From: Bacteroidota bacterium
Lineage (GTDB): Bacteria > Bacteroidota > Bacteroidia > Bacteroidales > UBA7960
Length of the DNA: 61,056 nucleotides
Direction: 5' to 3'
Assembly (NCBI GenBank): GCA_007693555.1
Contig: REDJ01000113.1
Location: 1-61,056 of the forward strand
The notes under the pieces are model-generated. The model made no database searches. It saw only the letters and a program-made list of their open reading frames with translations, and was not told where the DNA came from. Numbering within the stretch: the first letter of the stretch is position 1; every line of letters starts with the position of its first letter. Below are positions 1 to 10,225 of this stretch, in pieces. The translations under genes were made by a program, and so were the position numbers.

Positions 1-164
1 GCGACGGACAGGTACTGCTGCAGGATTTGCTCAATGTTTTGAATCCGCAATCGGGACAGTCAGGATACAGCGGTGGAGACTTCGATTTGGATGGTCAGGT
101 ATTGCTGCAGGACTTGTTAAATATCCTGAATCCAAATAGTGGAATAGGCTCACAAGTGCCATAA
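1..164 (+). CDS. C-terminal end of a dockerin-like repeat protein (partial)
   Basis: This is the 3' end of a gene cut by the window edge; 53 residues are visible in the frame starting at base 3, and the stop is at 162-164. They hold two copies of an EF-hand/dockerin-like calcium loop. The second is complete (DFDLDGQVLLQD, i.e. D-x-D-x-D-G-x-V-x-x-x-D) and is followed by the helix LLNILNPNSG. The first begins at the edge as DGQVLLQD followed by LLNVLNPQSG. The copies are also similar at DNA level, so they look like a duplication. Tandem loops of this kind resemble type I dockerins, which bind cohesins, but in Bacteroidota they also occur as stand-alone calcium-binding tails. No cohesin gene is visible in the window, and the rest of the protein is outside it. 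Confidence 0.7.
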   Translation, partial: DGQVLLQDLLNVLNPQSGQSGYSGGDFDLDGQVLLQDLLNILNPNSGIGSQVP

Positions 165-416
165 TTGACCTGAATAATTTCTTGTTTGAGTCTGATTTAT
201 TGTTAAAAATTTACACTTAATCAAATCATTTTGATATATCTGTTTACAGTTATATATCAACCTCATGGACTGTGGCAGAAAATAAAGGAAAAAATAAATT
301 TCTGAGTGCGACAATAGAGTTCATAGGGCCTTCTTAGCAGGGATTTCTCAACTTTATACAACAATAATCATTTTTTGTTGTTAGTCTAATTGTTTTTAAT
401 CCCAAAAAAAGACTCT

Positions 417-2084
417 ATGCTTAAAAAACTGCCAATATCATTATTTTTATCCGGTATTTTGCTCTCAGTAATTTTTTCTTTGAAAGGATGCAAAGAGCAG
501 GAAACCGTCGAAATCCCCATTTTCAGCAACAATTACGAGCGCTTTGTGCGAACTCTTTCGTCGGATGAATTTGAAGGTCGAGCCCCTACAACTCCCGGAG
601 GGAAAAAAACCAAAGCTTATATAGAAGCTGAATTTAGACGTATAGGTTTGAAGCCTGCACATGGAAACAGCTTCCGACAGCCCGTTCCATTGATAGAAAT
701 CATTGGAAGCAATTTCTCCGATCTTTTGATCAGTGGCCCCGGAGAACAGGAAGACGTATCTTTCTCCTATCTCGATGACATGATAGTGGGAACTACCAGG
801 AAGCAGGAAAAGATTAACCTGCAGGAAAGCGAGCTGGTTTTTGCAGGCTATGGTATTGTAGCTCCTGAATTTAACTGGAATGATTATGAGGGCATAGACG
901 TAAGAGGAAAAACCGTTGTTGTTCTGGTTAATGATCCCGGTTATGAACTTGAAGATTCGGAATTGTTTACGGGAAAGGCCATGACATATTATGGCAGATG
1001 GACTTATAAATATGAGGAAGCTGCCCGTCAGGGAGCTGCAGGTGTATTGATAGTGCATGAGACAGGTCCTGCAGGTTATGGTTGGGATGTAGTGCGCAAT
1101 TCATGGTCGGGCCCGCAATATGAAGTGGGAGGAAACAATAATGAGCCTTCGGTTTTGGTTCAGGGATGGGTGCAGGAAGCTACAGCTGCTGTCATCTTTG
1201 ACAGAGCCGGTTATAATCTGACCCAACTCAGAGAAATGGCTCTCAATCCCGATTTCAGTGCATTTTCACTGGGTATGAATGTATCAGTCAGTTTTGATAT
1301 AAAATATAACAGATCAGATTCTTACAATATTGCAGGGTATGTTGAAGGTTCGGAATATCCTGATGAAACAATTATATACATGGCTCACTGGGATCACCTG
1401 GGTATGGAAGTTACTGAAGATGGAGTGAAAATTTATAATGGTGCCATAGACAATGCAACAGGAACAGCAGCTATTATGGTTATCGCTGAAAAATTTGCTC
1501 AAATGGATCCTGCACCCAAACGTTCTGTTGTTTTCATAGCTGTCACCGCAGAAGAGTCAGGACTTATCGGCTCAAGGTATTATTCTCTTAACCCCTTGTT
1601 TCCTGTAGAAAAAACCGTGGGAGGTATCAATATTGACGGGCTGAATGTTTATGGCCCTACCAGGGATGTGGTAGTGGTGGGTTATAATACCTCTACGATG
1701 CAAAATTTACTGGAAAGTCATGCCGCAGAACAGGATCGCATACTGGTACCCGAAAGATATCCTGAAAGAGGTTACTTCTACCGTTCGGATCACTTTAATC
1801 TTGTCAGGGTTGGGATTCCGGTTATCTATGCCAATAGCGGTGACGATTTTATTGGCAGAGACGAAGATTATGCAAAATGGGCAAGAAAAGACATGGAAGC
1901 ACGCTATCATTCACCTGAGGATATTGTTCATGATCGTTGGGACTGGAGAGGATTGCACCAAAACCTCTGGTTGTTGTACAGTGTAGGCGAGGAACTTGCC
2001 AATAGTGATTATTGGCCTCAATGGACCGAAGGAACCGAATTTGAAGCCATCAGACAGCAAAGTGATCATCTTCGCGAGAGGTAA
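417..2084 (+). CDS. M28 family zinc aminopeptidase-like lipoprotein with PA domain
   Basis: Predicted envelope metallopeptidase of 555 residues. The frame is open from a TTG at 390, but I chose the ATG at 417 because the protein then begins with a clean lipoprotein signal (MLKKLPISLFLSGILL...SLKGC), with the lipidated cysteine near residue 29. A protease-associated (PA) domain lies at about residues 125-230, followed by the M28 catalytic domain at about 300-520. The expected zinc and catalytic residues are visible: His324 in AHWDHLG, Asp345 in GAIDNATG, Glu379/Glu380 in TAEESG, an Asp in NIDGLN, and His459 in RSDHFN. M28 enzymes of this layout cleave N-terminal residues from peptides; the exact substrate cannot be told. 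The gene stands alone, and the TspO-like gene follows after about 85 bp. Confidence 0.9.
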   Translation: MLKKLPISLFLSGILLSVIFSLKGCKEQETVEIPIFSNNYERFVRTLSSDEFEGRAPTTPGGKKTKAYIEAEFRRIGLKPAHGNSFRQPVPLIEIIGSNFSDLLISGPGEQEDVSFSYLDDMIVGTTRKQEKINLQESELVFAGYGIVAPEFNWNDYEGIDVRGKTVVVLVNDPGYELEDSELFTGKAMTYYGRWTYKYEEAARQGAAGVLIVHETGPAGYGWDVVRNSWSGPQYEVGGNNNEPSVLVQGWVQEATAAVIFDRAGYNLTQLREMALNPDFSAFSLGMNVSVSFDIKYNRSDSYNIAGYVEGSEYPDETIIYMAHWDHLGMEVTEDGVKIYNGAIDNATGTAAIMVIAEKFAQMDPAPKRSVVFIAVTAEESGLIGSRYYSLNPLFPVEKTVGGINIDGLNVYGPTRDVVVVGYNTSTMQNLLESHAAEQDRILVPERYPERGYFYRSDHFNLVRVGIPVIYANSGDDFIGRDEDYAKWARKDMEARYHSPEDIVHDRWDWRGLHQNLWLLYSVGEELANSDYWPQWTEGTEFEAIRQQSDHLRER

Positions 2085-2169
2085 AGATTTATTGAATAAT
2101 ATAACATATATTTGTGGTGCTGTACAGGATTGGGTTCAGCACCCTTTTTTTATCAAAAACCTTAAGCTT

Positions 2170-2889
2170 ATGCTCCTTAAAATCTTTAACCTCGTATTTT
2201 TTGTATTGGTAATTGTCATGAATTACCTGGCCAATGCCCTTCCCATCAATGGAAAAACCACCGGTGAGCTCTCTGCTGAATATCCCAATCTGTTTGTACC
2301 CGCGGGAATTACTTTTTCAATTTGGGGGGTTATATACCTGCTGCTGGCTGTTTTTATTGTTTTGCAATTTATGGATGCCAATAAAGAACTTGTTTCAGCA
2401 ATAGGCTGGGCCTTTGTGCTGAGCAACATATTCAATGCAGCATGGATACTGGCCTGGCATTACCAGAAACTTCCCTTATCACTTCTGATCATGCTGGGCC
2501 TGCTTGCTTCTTTGATATACATCAATTATCAACTCCAAAGCTTTCCGGCAGGTATTATCAAAACAACCTTTGGCATTTACCTGGGATGGATATGCATTGC
2601 TACCATAGCAAATGTTACAGCACTTTTGGTCAGCTACAACTGGGGTGGTTGGGGTATTGGTGAGTCAAACTGGGCTGTCATTATGATAATTGCAGGAACA
2701 GTCATTACAGCCATTGCGTTGATAAGGTTTAACAATCCTTTTCTCGCACTGGCAGTTATTTGGGCTTTTATCGGTATCATTCTGAGGCAGCAGTCGAATT
2801 ACCCATCTATTGTAATTGCTGCTGTGGCAGGTATTGTAATCGTGAGTGCTGTTATGCTATGGGAGTTTAAAAGGGTTTACTTCCAATAA
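2170..2889 (+). CDS. TspO/MBR-like tryptophan-rich integral membrane protein
   Basis: Integral membrane protein of 239 residues with six or seven hydrophobic segments and many tryptophans (SIWGVIYLLL, AAWILAWHYQ, YNWGGWGIGESNW). The conserved stretch NLFVPAGITFSIWGVIYL is typical of the bacterial tryptophan-rich sensory/TspO-MBR-related proteins. Family members bind tetrapyrroles or act as sensors, but this long form is poorly characterised. The open frame runs upstream to 1996 inside the M28 gene; I chose the ATG at 2170, just before the first membrane helix. A possible -7 box (TATATTTGT) lies at 2107-2115. The 3' end overlaps the end of the convergent DUF5723 gene by 13 bp. Confidence 0.75.
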   Translation: MLLKIFNLVFFVLVIVMNYLANALPINGKTTGELSAEYPNLFVPAGITFSIWGVIYLLLAVFIVLQFMDANKELVSAIGWAFVLSNIFNAAWILAWHYQKLPLSLLIMLGLLASLIYINYQLQSFPAGIIKTTFGIYLGWICIATIANVTALLVSYNWGGWGIGESNWAVIMIIAGTVITAIALIRFNNPFLALAVIWAFIGIILRQQSNYPSIVIAAVAGIVIVSAVMLWEFKRVYFQ

Positions 2890-4349
2890 TTAAAACATGG
2901 ATTGATTTTTCCCTTTTTTCGACCGCAATTTTCTAAACCTAAACTTATGGAAAAATAAATATCCATTCCATCCATATCATTCAGATGAAGCATACCTCCA
3001 GGCTGTTCGGTGCCGATGGTGAGAACTCCCAGCCTTACTGATAAGCCTAATCTTGGTTTACGGTATTCGTAAAGTGTCATGGGAATGGCCAGAGAAAACC
3101 ACCGGGTTTCATATCGGGGAATAAACCCCAGGTAGGATGGACGGGCTACTCTGTTTTTCATAACCGGCAAATCCTGAACCCATAAGAAGTAAGCGAAAAA
3201 ATTGCTTCCCAGATTATAATCAAATTGTAGACTGGCAGCAGAAGGCAAATACATTGTAAATGCTTCTCCTTCGGTTCTTCTTATTTCTCCTCTAATCAAA
3301 CCGCTTTCCATATCATCAATTAATTCGTCTATATTTCTGTATTCTTCAATATTTGGATTATTCCAGATCAATGCAGCTTCTTCAAATATGATACTTTTGG
3401 TGTTTTCCTTCATCTGAACAGATCCAAAATCCAGTAAGGAAAATCCGATGCGGTACACATAAGGTTCGTAAGGTGAAACGGTATAAAGTCTTTCGAAGCT
3501 TCTTCTTCTGTACCTGAGTTTTTGGGTAAAAGAAATACCCAAATCAAAGGCAAATCCCTTTCCTCTGATAAGATCTTCACTACCAGTAAATTGTGTATTG
3601 TTATAATCCAACGGAAGTGCTCCCTTGGCTGTGGAGTTAAATCTGAGTAAAAATATATCCCTGTCCTGGTCTACAAAATATATTAGATCATCTGATCTTA
3701 TGGCAAGCGAATGATAAGCCCATAAACGTTTTAACGCAATTCCGGCAGTAAATTCGTGGCCACTGTGCCTGGAAAGATTGCTTGCATATCCTATACCCAA
3801 CTCGGCCCAGCTCATGGTTGCCATAGAAAAAGGCCTGGGTTCAGAATACAATATGTCAACCTGGGGAGTATAAGATAACCCCTCCATTGTAAACTTTAAT
3901 GCGTGTTGTGGTATCCTCCTTGCAGAACTTACAGCCCTTATGCTGTTGGTAAAGGCAAATGCATGATTCCTGTATTTAAAAAGAACGGAAGTTCCCTGCA
4001 GCCGGCCATACTGATAACCTGTGATTTTTTCAATATTATCTCTCTCAGAGAAATAATCTCTTCTGTTTTCATAGATGGTGTTTCTGAAATCTAAAATATC
4101 GCGCGGGTTAAAATCACCCCCTGGAAGGTAAAAATAATTGTTTTGTATTCCAAAACTTCCGGTAACAAGGCTTATATCAAGGCAGTTTGGTGAATCAAAA
4201 AGATTTGCAGGATTGATTATACCTCGGTTTGCACCCGAATAGCGGTCAGATACAATTCCGGTCATATCCTGGGCAACACTTTTTAACCCCATCAGGTGTA
4301 GTGCAACCCAAAGAAAAACTAAATATGCCGGTGCCAGGTTTTTAATCAA
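2877..4349 (-). CDS. DUF5723 family outer-membrane protein
   Basis: Predicted exported protein of 490 residues with a signal peptide (LAPAYLVFLWVALHLMG, cleavage after SVAQ). The rest alternates short aromatic-rich strands, as expected for an outer-membrane beta-barrel. The segment around ANRGIINPANLFDSPNCLDISL matches the start of Bacteroidota DUF5723 proteins, which are related in design to the PorV/FadL-like barrels, but no transported substrate is known. It is a single gene. The stop overlaps the convergent TspO-like gene by 13 bp, so the two transcripts must run into each other or end within coding sequence. Confidence 0.7.
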   Translation of the reverse strand: MIKNLAPAYLVFLWVALHLMGLKSVAQDMTGIVSDRYSGANRGIINPANLFDSPNCLDISLVTGSFGIQNNYFYLPGGDFNPRDILDFRNTIYENRRDYFSERDNIEKITGYQYGRLQGTSVLFKYRNHAFAFTNSIRAVSSARRIPQHALKFTMEGLSYTPQVDILYSEPRPFSMATMSWAELGIGYASNLSRHSGHEFTAGIALKRLWAYHSLAIRSDDLIYFVDQDRDIFLLRFNSTAKGALPLDYNNTQFTGSEDLIRGKGFAFDLGISFTQKLRYRRRSFERLYTVSPYEPYVYRIGFSLLDFGSVQMKENTKSIIFEEAALIWNNPNIEEYRNIDELIDDMESGLIRGEIRRTEGEAFTMYLPSAASLQFDYNLGSNFFAYFLWVQDLPVMKNRVARPSYLGFIPRYETRWFSLAIPMTLYEYRKPRLGLSVRLGVLTIGTEQPGGMLHLNDMDGMDIYFSISLGLENCGRKKGKINPCFNYWK

Positions 4350-4605
4350 TATATTTCTTTTTGTAAAGGTATATCTTTTGTTGTATAAATTGCCATATTG
4401 ATAGACTGAAATCCGCTGTTTTGTTGAAAATATTCAGTATTAATGTAATTGGAAAAATATTTTAACTTCTTCAGATCAGTGATTTATGTACGTAAAACCA
4501 AATGTTAAAAAACTCTACCAACCTGAACTCAAATGCCAGAAACATTGTTTTACATGATTGTATAAATAATCCTGATTCTCTCAGACCTCTTATAAATTAT
4601 AATTT

Positions 4606-5688
4606 ATGCTTTTAAAAAGAGTTTTTCCACAAAGTAGTCGCTATTTGGCTGCATATGTTTTTATATTGCTTTCACTGAGTTTATTTTCCTGCAGCTCTGG
4701 CAATTCCGGTGGAGGCGGTCAGCAGGGTCCACGTACCATAAATGCCGAAGGATTTAAGGCTGAAGTGCAGCCCTATAACATTCAGGTTCGTGCTACCGGT
4801 GAATTGCATTCTTATGAAGAAGTGGAATTGCGTTCTCCCCTGGCCGGAAATGTATTGAGTATTCACTTTGAAGAGGGACAGCATGTGCAACAGGGTGCAC
4901 TCCTTGTCAGGATAGACAGTCGTACATGGGAAGCACAGAAAAAAGGTCTGGATGCTCAACTGGTTTTCGCCGAAAATGAGCTTACGCGCAGAAGGCAGCT
5001 CCTTGAAGTGGAAGGTGCCAGCCAGGAAGATGTTGATCAAACAGAGGCTCGTGTGAGCAGTCTTAAAGCGCAGATTGATGAATTGGCGGTTCGGATAGAT
5101 CTGACATACATACGAGCTCCCTTCAGCGGCCGGCTTGGTATGAGGGATTTCAGTACAGGGGCATTTTTATCACAGGGCGATAGAATAACCCGGGTGGTGC
5201 AATCACATAAGCTTAAAATCAATTTTGATATACCTGCCCGATATGCTGCGTTGGCAAAAGAGGATATGGAGGTAAAAGTAATTTCTTCATCCCTTGGCGA
5301 CACTACATTTGCAAGAATTTATGCACTGGATCCGGTAATAAATCCTAATACACGTAGTCTTCATTTAAGAGGGATAATGGAAAATGGCTCAGGGAAATTT
5401 GTTCCAGGTGATTTTGTCCAGGTGGTTATGGATGTGGAGCAAAATGACAATGCCATACTCATACCGGCTGAATCCATAATTTCAGAATTGAATTCTCAGG
5501 TTGTTTATCTGGCGCGCAATGGAAAAGCTGAACGACGAGAAGTGGAAATTGGAACCCGTACCCGCGGTCGGGTCCATATCCTGGAAGGTATTGCGGAAGG
5601 TGATACGGTTCTTATCACCGGGTTGATGGATGTAAGAGATGGAAGCAGTATTAATCTGATGCGTCTGAATCAGGAGGCCGGGTTATGA
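4606..5688 (+). CDS. RND efflux membrane-fusion (adaptor) lipoprotein
   Basis: Periplasmic adaptor of 360 residues for a tripartite efflux pump. It begins with a lipoprotein signal ending LSLSLFSC. It then shows the usual order: a lipoyl/barrel-sandwich half (VELRSPLAGNVLSIHFEEGQ), a coiled-coil hairpin (about residues 105-160), the second lipoyl half (YIRAPFSGRLGMRDFS), a beta-barrel and a membrane-proximal domain. It couples the pump encoded next to it with the outer-membrane channel encoded third. The stop overlaps the start of the pump gene by 4 bp (ATGA type), which suggests translational coupling. No local regulator gene (TetR, MarR or two-component) is present, and the drug or metabolite exported is unknown. 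Confidence 0.92.
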   Translation: MLLKRVFPQSSRYLAAYVFILLSLSLFSCSSGNSGGGGQQGPRTINAEGFKAEVQPYNIQVRATGELHSYEEVELRSPLAGNVLSIHFEEGQHVQQGALLVRIDSRTWEAQKKGLDAQLVFAENELTRRRQLLEVEGASQEDVDQTEARVSSLKAQIDELAVRIDLTYIRAPFSGRLGMRDFSTGAFLSQGDRITRVVQSHKLKINFDIPARYAALAKEDMEVKVISSSLGDTTFARIYALDPVINPNTRSLHLRGIMENGSGKFVPGDFVQVVMDVEQNDNAILIPAESIISELNSQVVYLARNGKAERREVEIGTRTRGRVHILEGIAEGDTVLITGLMDVRDGSSINLMRLNQEAGL

Positions 5689-8600
5689 CATTATCTGATA
5701 TCAGTATTAAACGACCCGTTCTGGCAACTGTTTTCGCCATTGCGATAATCATTTTCGGGGTGGTTGCTTTTACCAGTCTGGGTGTAAGAGAATACCCCAG
5801 TGTTGACCCGCCCATTATTACAGTTCGTGCGGATTATCCCGGGGCCAATGCCCAGATTATGGAATCACAAATAACCGAACCCCTGGAAGAGGCTATTAAC
5901 AGGGTTGATGGTATAAAGAGACTGAGTTCTATAAGCTCAACCGGACGAAGCACTATTACCGTTGAGTTTGAGCTGGGCAGAGATCTTGACAATGCTGCCA
6001 ACGACGTACGAGATCGTGTTGCCCAGGCCGTAAGAAATCTGCCGCCTGATGCTGATCCTCCCATTGTTTCAAAAGCTGATGCCGATGCACAAACCATACT
6101 TACTATTACCCTGTCCAGTGATCGAAGAAATCTGCTGGAACTTACGGATATTGCCCAGAATGTTTTTGCTGAAAGGTTGCAAACCATTGATGGTGTCAGT
6201 CAGACTATAATATGGGGTTCCAAGCGCTATGCCATGCGGCTTATTCTGGATACAGAAAAAATGCAGGCACTTAACATTACTCCCATTGATATAAGGAATG
6301 CTTTAAATCAACAAAATATTGAACTGCCATCAGGACAGATAGAAGGTGATCGAACCTATATTACAATTCAAACATCAGGCAGGTTAAATACGGAAGAAGA
6401 GTATAACAATCTCATTATCGACCGCCGTGAAAATTCCCTTATTCGACTTCAGGACGTGGGAAGGGCAGTATTGGCAGCCCAGAATGAAAAGTCAATACTC
6501 CGGGGAAATAATGCAACACCAATGGTGGGTGTTGCCATGCAACCCCAGCCAGGATCAAACTTTATTGAAATTGTGGATGAAGCCTTTCGCAGGGTGGAAA
6601 TATTAAAACAGGAAATTCCGGAAGATATCACCATTGGAGTGGGCCTGGATATTACTGAACCCATCAGACGTTCCATCCGCGATGTTCAATGGACCATTTT
6701 TATTGCTTTTCTGCTGGTTTTGATGATTATTTTTGTTTTTCTGAGAAGTTTTAGAACTACATTCATTCCCATCATAACCATACCCATTTCATTGCTGGGC
6801 AGTTTTATTTTTCTGTATATATCAGGCTTTTCAATTAACGTACTTACACTACTGGGTCTGTTGCTTGCCACAGGTTTGGTGGTAGATGATGCCATTGTGA
6901 TGATGGAAAACATCTACGCCAAAATTGAACAGGGGATGAAACCCATTCAGGCAGCCTTTAAAGGGTCAAGGCAGGTATTTTTCGCTATTATTTCCACCAC
7001 CATCACCCTTTTATGTGTTTTTCTTCCCATATTTTTTATTCAGGGACTCACAGGTCGTTTGTTTCGTGAATTTGCCATGGTTGTGGCGGGAGCAGTTATA
7101 ATTTCTACTTTTATCTCACTTACATTTACGGTAATGTTGTCATCCCGCTTGCTGAAAAAGTCAGAAAGCGAATACAAATTTATTCGCACCATAAGACTTC
7201 CTATCGACTTTATACTAAGCAGATATCCCGGCTGGCTGAAAAGTTTTATGAGATACAGAATTGTGTCTTTTCCGGTAGTAATCCTTCTGGGTGGGGTAAT
7301 TTATCTTCTTTTCACCAATCTGCAATCAGAACTGGCGCCATTGGACGATAAAAGTGCACTTACAATAATTTCAACTGCACCTGAGGGGACTTCCTATGAA
7401 ATGATGGATGCTTATCAGTTAAAATTGATTGAGTTGTTGGATACGATCCCCGAAAAACAATACCTGCTATCGGTAACATCACCTGGCTTTGGGGCCTCAG
7501 TGTCAGTAAACAGCGGTTTTATCAGGCTTATGCTAAGTCCAACCGGAGAGCGTAGAAAAACCCAGATGCAACTGGCTAATGAGTTACGCCCACATTTGGC
7601 AAGATATAGTATGGCAAGGAGTTTTGTAGTGCAACAACCTACTATTGGAGCGGGGCAGGGTGGTGCCAGGGGACTGCCCGTACAATTTGTACTGCAGGCT
7701 CCCAACCTTGAAAAGCTTGAAGAGTTTGTGCCATTGTTTCTCCAGGAAGCACGTCAGCATCCAGCACTGGATGTGGTGGATATTGACCTGCGGTTTACCA
7801 AACCTGAACTGGTACTTGATATTAACAGGGATAAGGCATTTGACATGGGAATCAGTGTAAGGGATGTTGCAGAAACACTGCAAACCTTTTTCAGCGAGCA
7901 GCGAGTTGGATTTTTTATCAGGGATGGCAAACAATATTTTGTTATTGCACAGGCCGAAAGGCATCAGCGTTCTACTCCTCAGGATATTTCAGGAATCCGT
8001 GTCAGGACAGCCTCGGGAGATATGGTGGCTTTGGAAAGCATTGTCAGCTTTCGCCAGGAGAGTTTGCCACCACAATTGCTGCGGTTTAACAGATATTCAT
8101 CTGCCACTGTATCAGCCTCCACTGCTGACGGGTTTACACTTGGTGACGGAATTGACGCCATGAACGAAATTGCGGCAAATGTTCTGGACGATACTTTTCT
8201 AACAGCTCTCACAGGAACATCGGCCGACTTTGCCGAAAGTGCCGGAAACCTTATGATGATATTTATTTTTGCCCTGATACTCATATATCTTACACTTTCC
8301 GGGCAGTTTGAAAGTTTTCGTGATCCGCTCATTATCATGTTTACCGTGCCGCTTGCATTGGCCGGAGCATTGATATCACTCTGGATATTTGGTCAAACCA
8401 TCAACATCTTCAGCCAGATTGGTATGATCGTACTGGTGGGAATTGTTACCAAAAACGGGATTCTGATTGTTGAATTCGCCAATCAGAAGCGGCTTCTGGG
8501 TCAGGATCGCATGGAAGCAGTTCTTAATGCTGCTGCCGAAAGGGTGCGACCTATAATAATGACCAGTCTGGCAACTGCACTCGGTGCATTACCCCTTGCC

Positions 8601-8762
8601 GTTTCACTCAGTGGTGCTTCAAATTCAAGGGTACCAATGGGTATTGCTATCATTGGCGGTTTGCTGTTTTCACTTGTGCTTACATTATTTATCATCCCTG
8701 CTTTATATACTTATATTTCAGGTAAAACAAAAACTTATGTTGAAGAAGAAGACGATAAATAG
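5685..8762 (+). CDS. RND efflux pump, HAE1/AcrB-like inner-membrane transporter
   Basis: Proton-driven inner-membrane pump of 1025 residues, the normal length for the hydrophobe/amphiphile efflux-1 family. It starts with the typical MTLSDISIKRPVLATVFAI and contains two repeats, each with a large periplasmic porter loop followed by a helix bundle. The helix-4 motif GLVVDDAIVMMENI contains the paired aspartates of the proton relay, and the second half has the related GIVTKNGILIVEFAN. It forms an operon with the adaptor gene before it (4 bp overlap) and the channel gene after it (26 bp overlap). The substrate cannot be inferred from the sequence. Confidence 0.95.
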   Translation: MTLSDISIKRPVLATVFAIAIIIFGVVAFTSLGVREYPSVDPPIITVRADYPGANAQIMESQITEPLEEAINRVDGIKRLSSISSTGRSTITVEFELGRDLDNAANDVRDRVAQAVRNLPPDADPPIVSKADADAQTILTITLSSDRRNLLELTDIAQNVFAERLQTIDGVSQTIIWGSKRYAMRLILDTEKMQALNITPIDIRNALNQQNIELPSGQIEGDRTYITIQTSGRLNTEEEYNNLIIDRRENSLIRLQDVGRAVLAAQNEKSILRGNNATPMVGVAMQPQPGSNFIEIVDEAFRRVEILKQEIPEDITIGVGLDITEPIRRSIRDVQWTIFIAFLLVLMIIFVFLRSFRTTFIPIITIPISLLGSFIFLYISGFSINVLTLLGLLLATGLVVDDAIVMMENIYAKIEQGMKPIQAAFKGSRQVFFAIISTTITLLCVFLPIFFIQGLTGRLFREFAMVVAGAVIISTFISLTFTVMLSSRLLKKSESEYKFIRTIRLPIDFILSRYPGWLKSFMRYRIVSFPVVILLGGVIYLLFTNLQSELAPLDDKSALTIISTAPEGTSYEMMDAYQLKLIELLDTIPEKQYLLSVTSPGFGASVSVNSGFIRLMLSPTGERRKTQMQLANELRPHLARYSMARSFVVQQPTIGAGQGGARGLPVQFVLQAPNLEKLEEFVPLFLQEARQHPALDVVDIDLRFTKPELVLDINRDKAFDMGISVRDVAETLQTFFSEQRVGFFIRDGKQYFVIAQAERHQRSTPQDISGIRVRTASGDMVALESIVSFRQESLPPQLLRFNRYSSATVSASTADGFTLGDGIDAMNEIAANVLDDTFLTALTGTSADFAESAGNLMMIFIFALILIYLTLSGQFESFRDPLIIMFTVPLALAGALISLWIFGQTINIFSQIGMIVLVGIVTKNGILIVEFANQKRLLGQDRMEAVLNAAAERVRPIIMTSLATALGALPLAVSLSGASNSRVPMGIAIIGGLLFSLVLTLFIIPALYTYISGKTKTYVEEEDDK

Positions 8763-10068
8763 CATTATTCTTACCGTTGTAATGTTCATGGCTTCATTTC
8801 AAATTGAAGCACAGCGAAACTACAGTCTGGAAGAACTTATCAGGATCAGCCTTGAGCAAAATTATCAGTTGCAAATTGTTAGAAATCAACAACAAATGGC
8901 TGAAAATCAAAATACTGCAGGCAATGCAGGGATGCTCCCCTCAGTAAATGCAGGAGCTCAGCGTTCATGGCAAATTCTCAATACCGAAACAAACTTTTTT
9001 ACCGGCGATTCAAGAAGCGGTAGCAATGCGCTAAATACATCATTAAATGCATTTATTGAGATGGACTGGACCGTTTTTGATGGTTTCAGCATGTTCGCAC
9101 GACGCGACAGATTAGGGTATTTAGCACAGCTGGGTGAGCTCGATACAAAATACTGGATTGAACAAACAGTTTCTGATATAGCTTTTACGTTTTATCAGCT
9201 TATACGTGAGCAACTTTTGCTTGAATCCTATCGCCAGTCGCTTGAAATTTCAGCCTTCAGGCTGAATCTGGAAGATCAGAAACGCAGAGTAGGTACCGGT
9301 AATGCTTTACGTTATCATCTGGCTGTTATTGATTTTAATGCCGACAGCAGTCTTGTTTCCAACCAGCAGATGCGTATCCGCGATTTACAGATTCAGATTA
9401 ACAGGATAGTCAATTTTGACCCCTCGCAAGAAATTCATCCTTCAATTAAAAATATTGACCTTCAGGGTTTATCGAATATAGATAACTTACTTGAGAAAGC
9501 ATTGATTAACAATCAGGAGTTGGAAAGGGCAAAGCTTGAGGAAATGATTGCAGAGGCGAATCTGCGTATAGAAAAAGGAAATCGATATCCGCAGTTGAGT
9601 ATTTTTGGCGGATATTCTTTTAACAGGCAAACCAGCGAACTGGGCTTTGTTGAGTCATCAAGAAACTATGGTGGTGATTTTGGAGTAAGAGTACGTTTTA
9701 ATTTATATGATGGCGGCAGGCAAAACATCCGCATTCGAAACAGCCTTCTGGATCAGGAAAATAGTGCAATTGGCATTCAGGACACACGCGCGTTACTTTA
9801 CTCTGAAATTTCGCGTTTTATGAATATGTACGAAAACTACATGTCACAATACAGGCTATTGCAACAAAGCCTTGAATCTGCCGGACGTACTCTTGAAATT
9901 GCCCGGCAACAACTTGAAACCGGAACCATTAGTGGATTTGATTTCCGTCAGACACAATTGGCCGCATTACAGGTAGAAAACCAGATCATCAACCTCAAAT
10001 TTTCAATGAAAGCTATAGAAATTGATATCTTCAGACTTACAGGAGAACTTCCGGAAATAATTTTTTAA
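8737..10068 (+). CDS. TolC-like outer-membrane efflux channel protein
   Basis: Outer-membrane factor of 443 residues completing the tripartite RND system. A signal peptide (INSIILTVVMFMASFQIEAQ) is followed by two homologous halves of long amphipathic helices and short beta-strand segments, including WTVFDGFSMFARRDRLGY in the first half and VRFNLYDGGRQNIRIR in the second, as in OEP/TolC proteins. The frame is open from 8584, but the ATG at 8737 gives the signal peptide directly and is the likely start; this leaves a 26 bp overlap with the pump gene. A plain AT-rich spacer of 157 bp separates it from the next gene. Confidence 0.92.
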   Translation: MLKKKTINSIILTVVMFMASFQIEAQRNYSLEELIRISLEQNYQLQIVRNQQQMAENQNTAGNAGMLPSVNAGAQRSWQILNTETNFFTGDSRSGSNALNTSLNAFIEMDWTVFDGFSMFARRDRLGYLAQLGELDTKYWIEQTVSDIAFTFYQLIREQLLLESYRQSLEISAFRLNLEDQKRRVGTGNALRYHLAVIDFNADSSLVSNQQMRIRDLQIQINRIVNFDPSQEIHPSIKNIDLQGLSNIDNLLEKALINNQELERAKLEEMIAEANLRIEKGNRYPQLSIFGGYSFNRQTSELGFVESSRNYGGDFGVRVRFNLYDGGRQNIRIRNSLLDQENSAIGIQDTRALLYSEISRFMNMYENYMSQYRLLQQSLESAGRTLEIARQQLETGTISGFDFRQTQLAALQVENQIINLKFSMKAIEIDIFRLTGELPEIIF

Positions 10069-10225
10069 ATCACATATCTGATAATATTTAGCTTTATTCG
10101 GATTTGATTTATATCATATCGGGATATTTTATTTATTTTTACCACTTCCAAAAAAATCTCAAATACAAGACTTATATTAACTCAAATCTTATCAAAACAT
10201 TTTTTTCTAATTAAAAACCAATACA

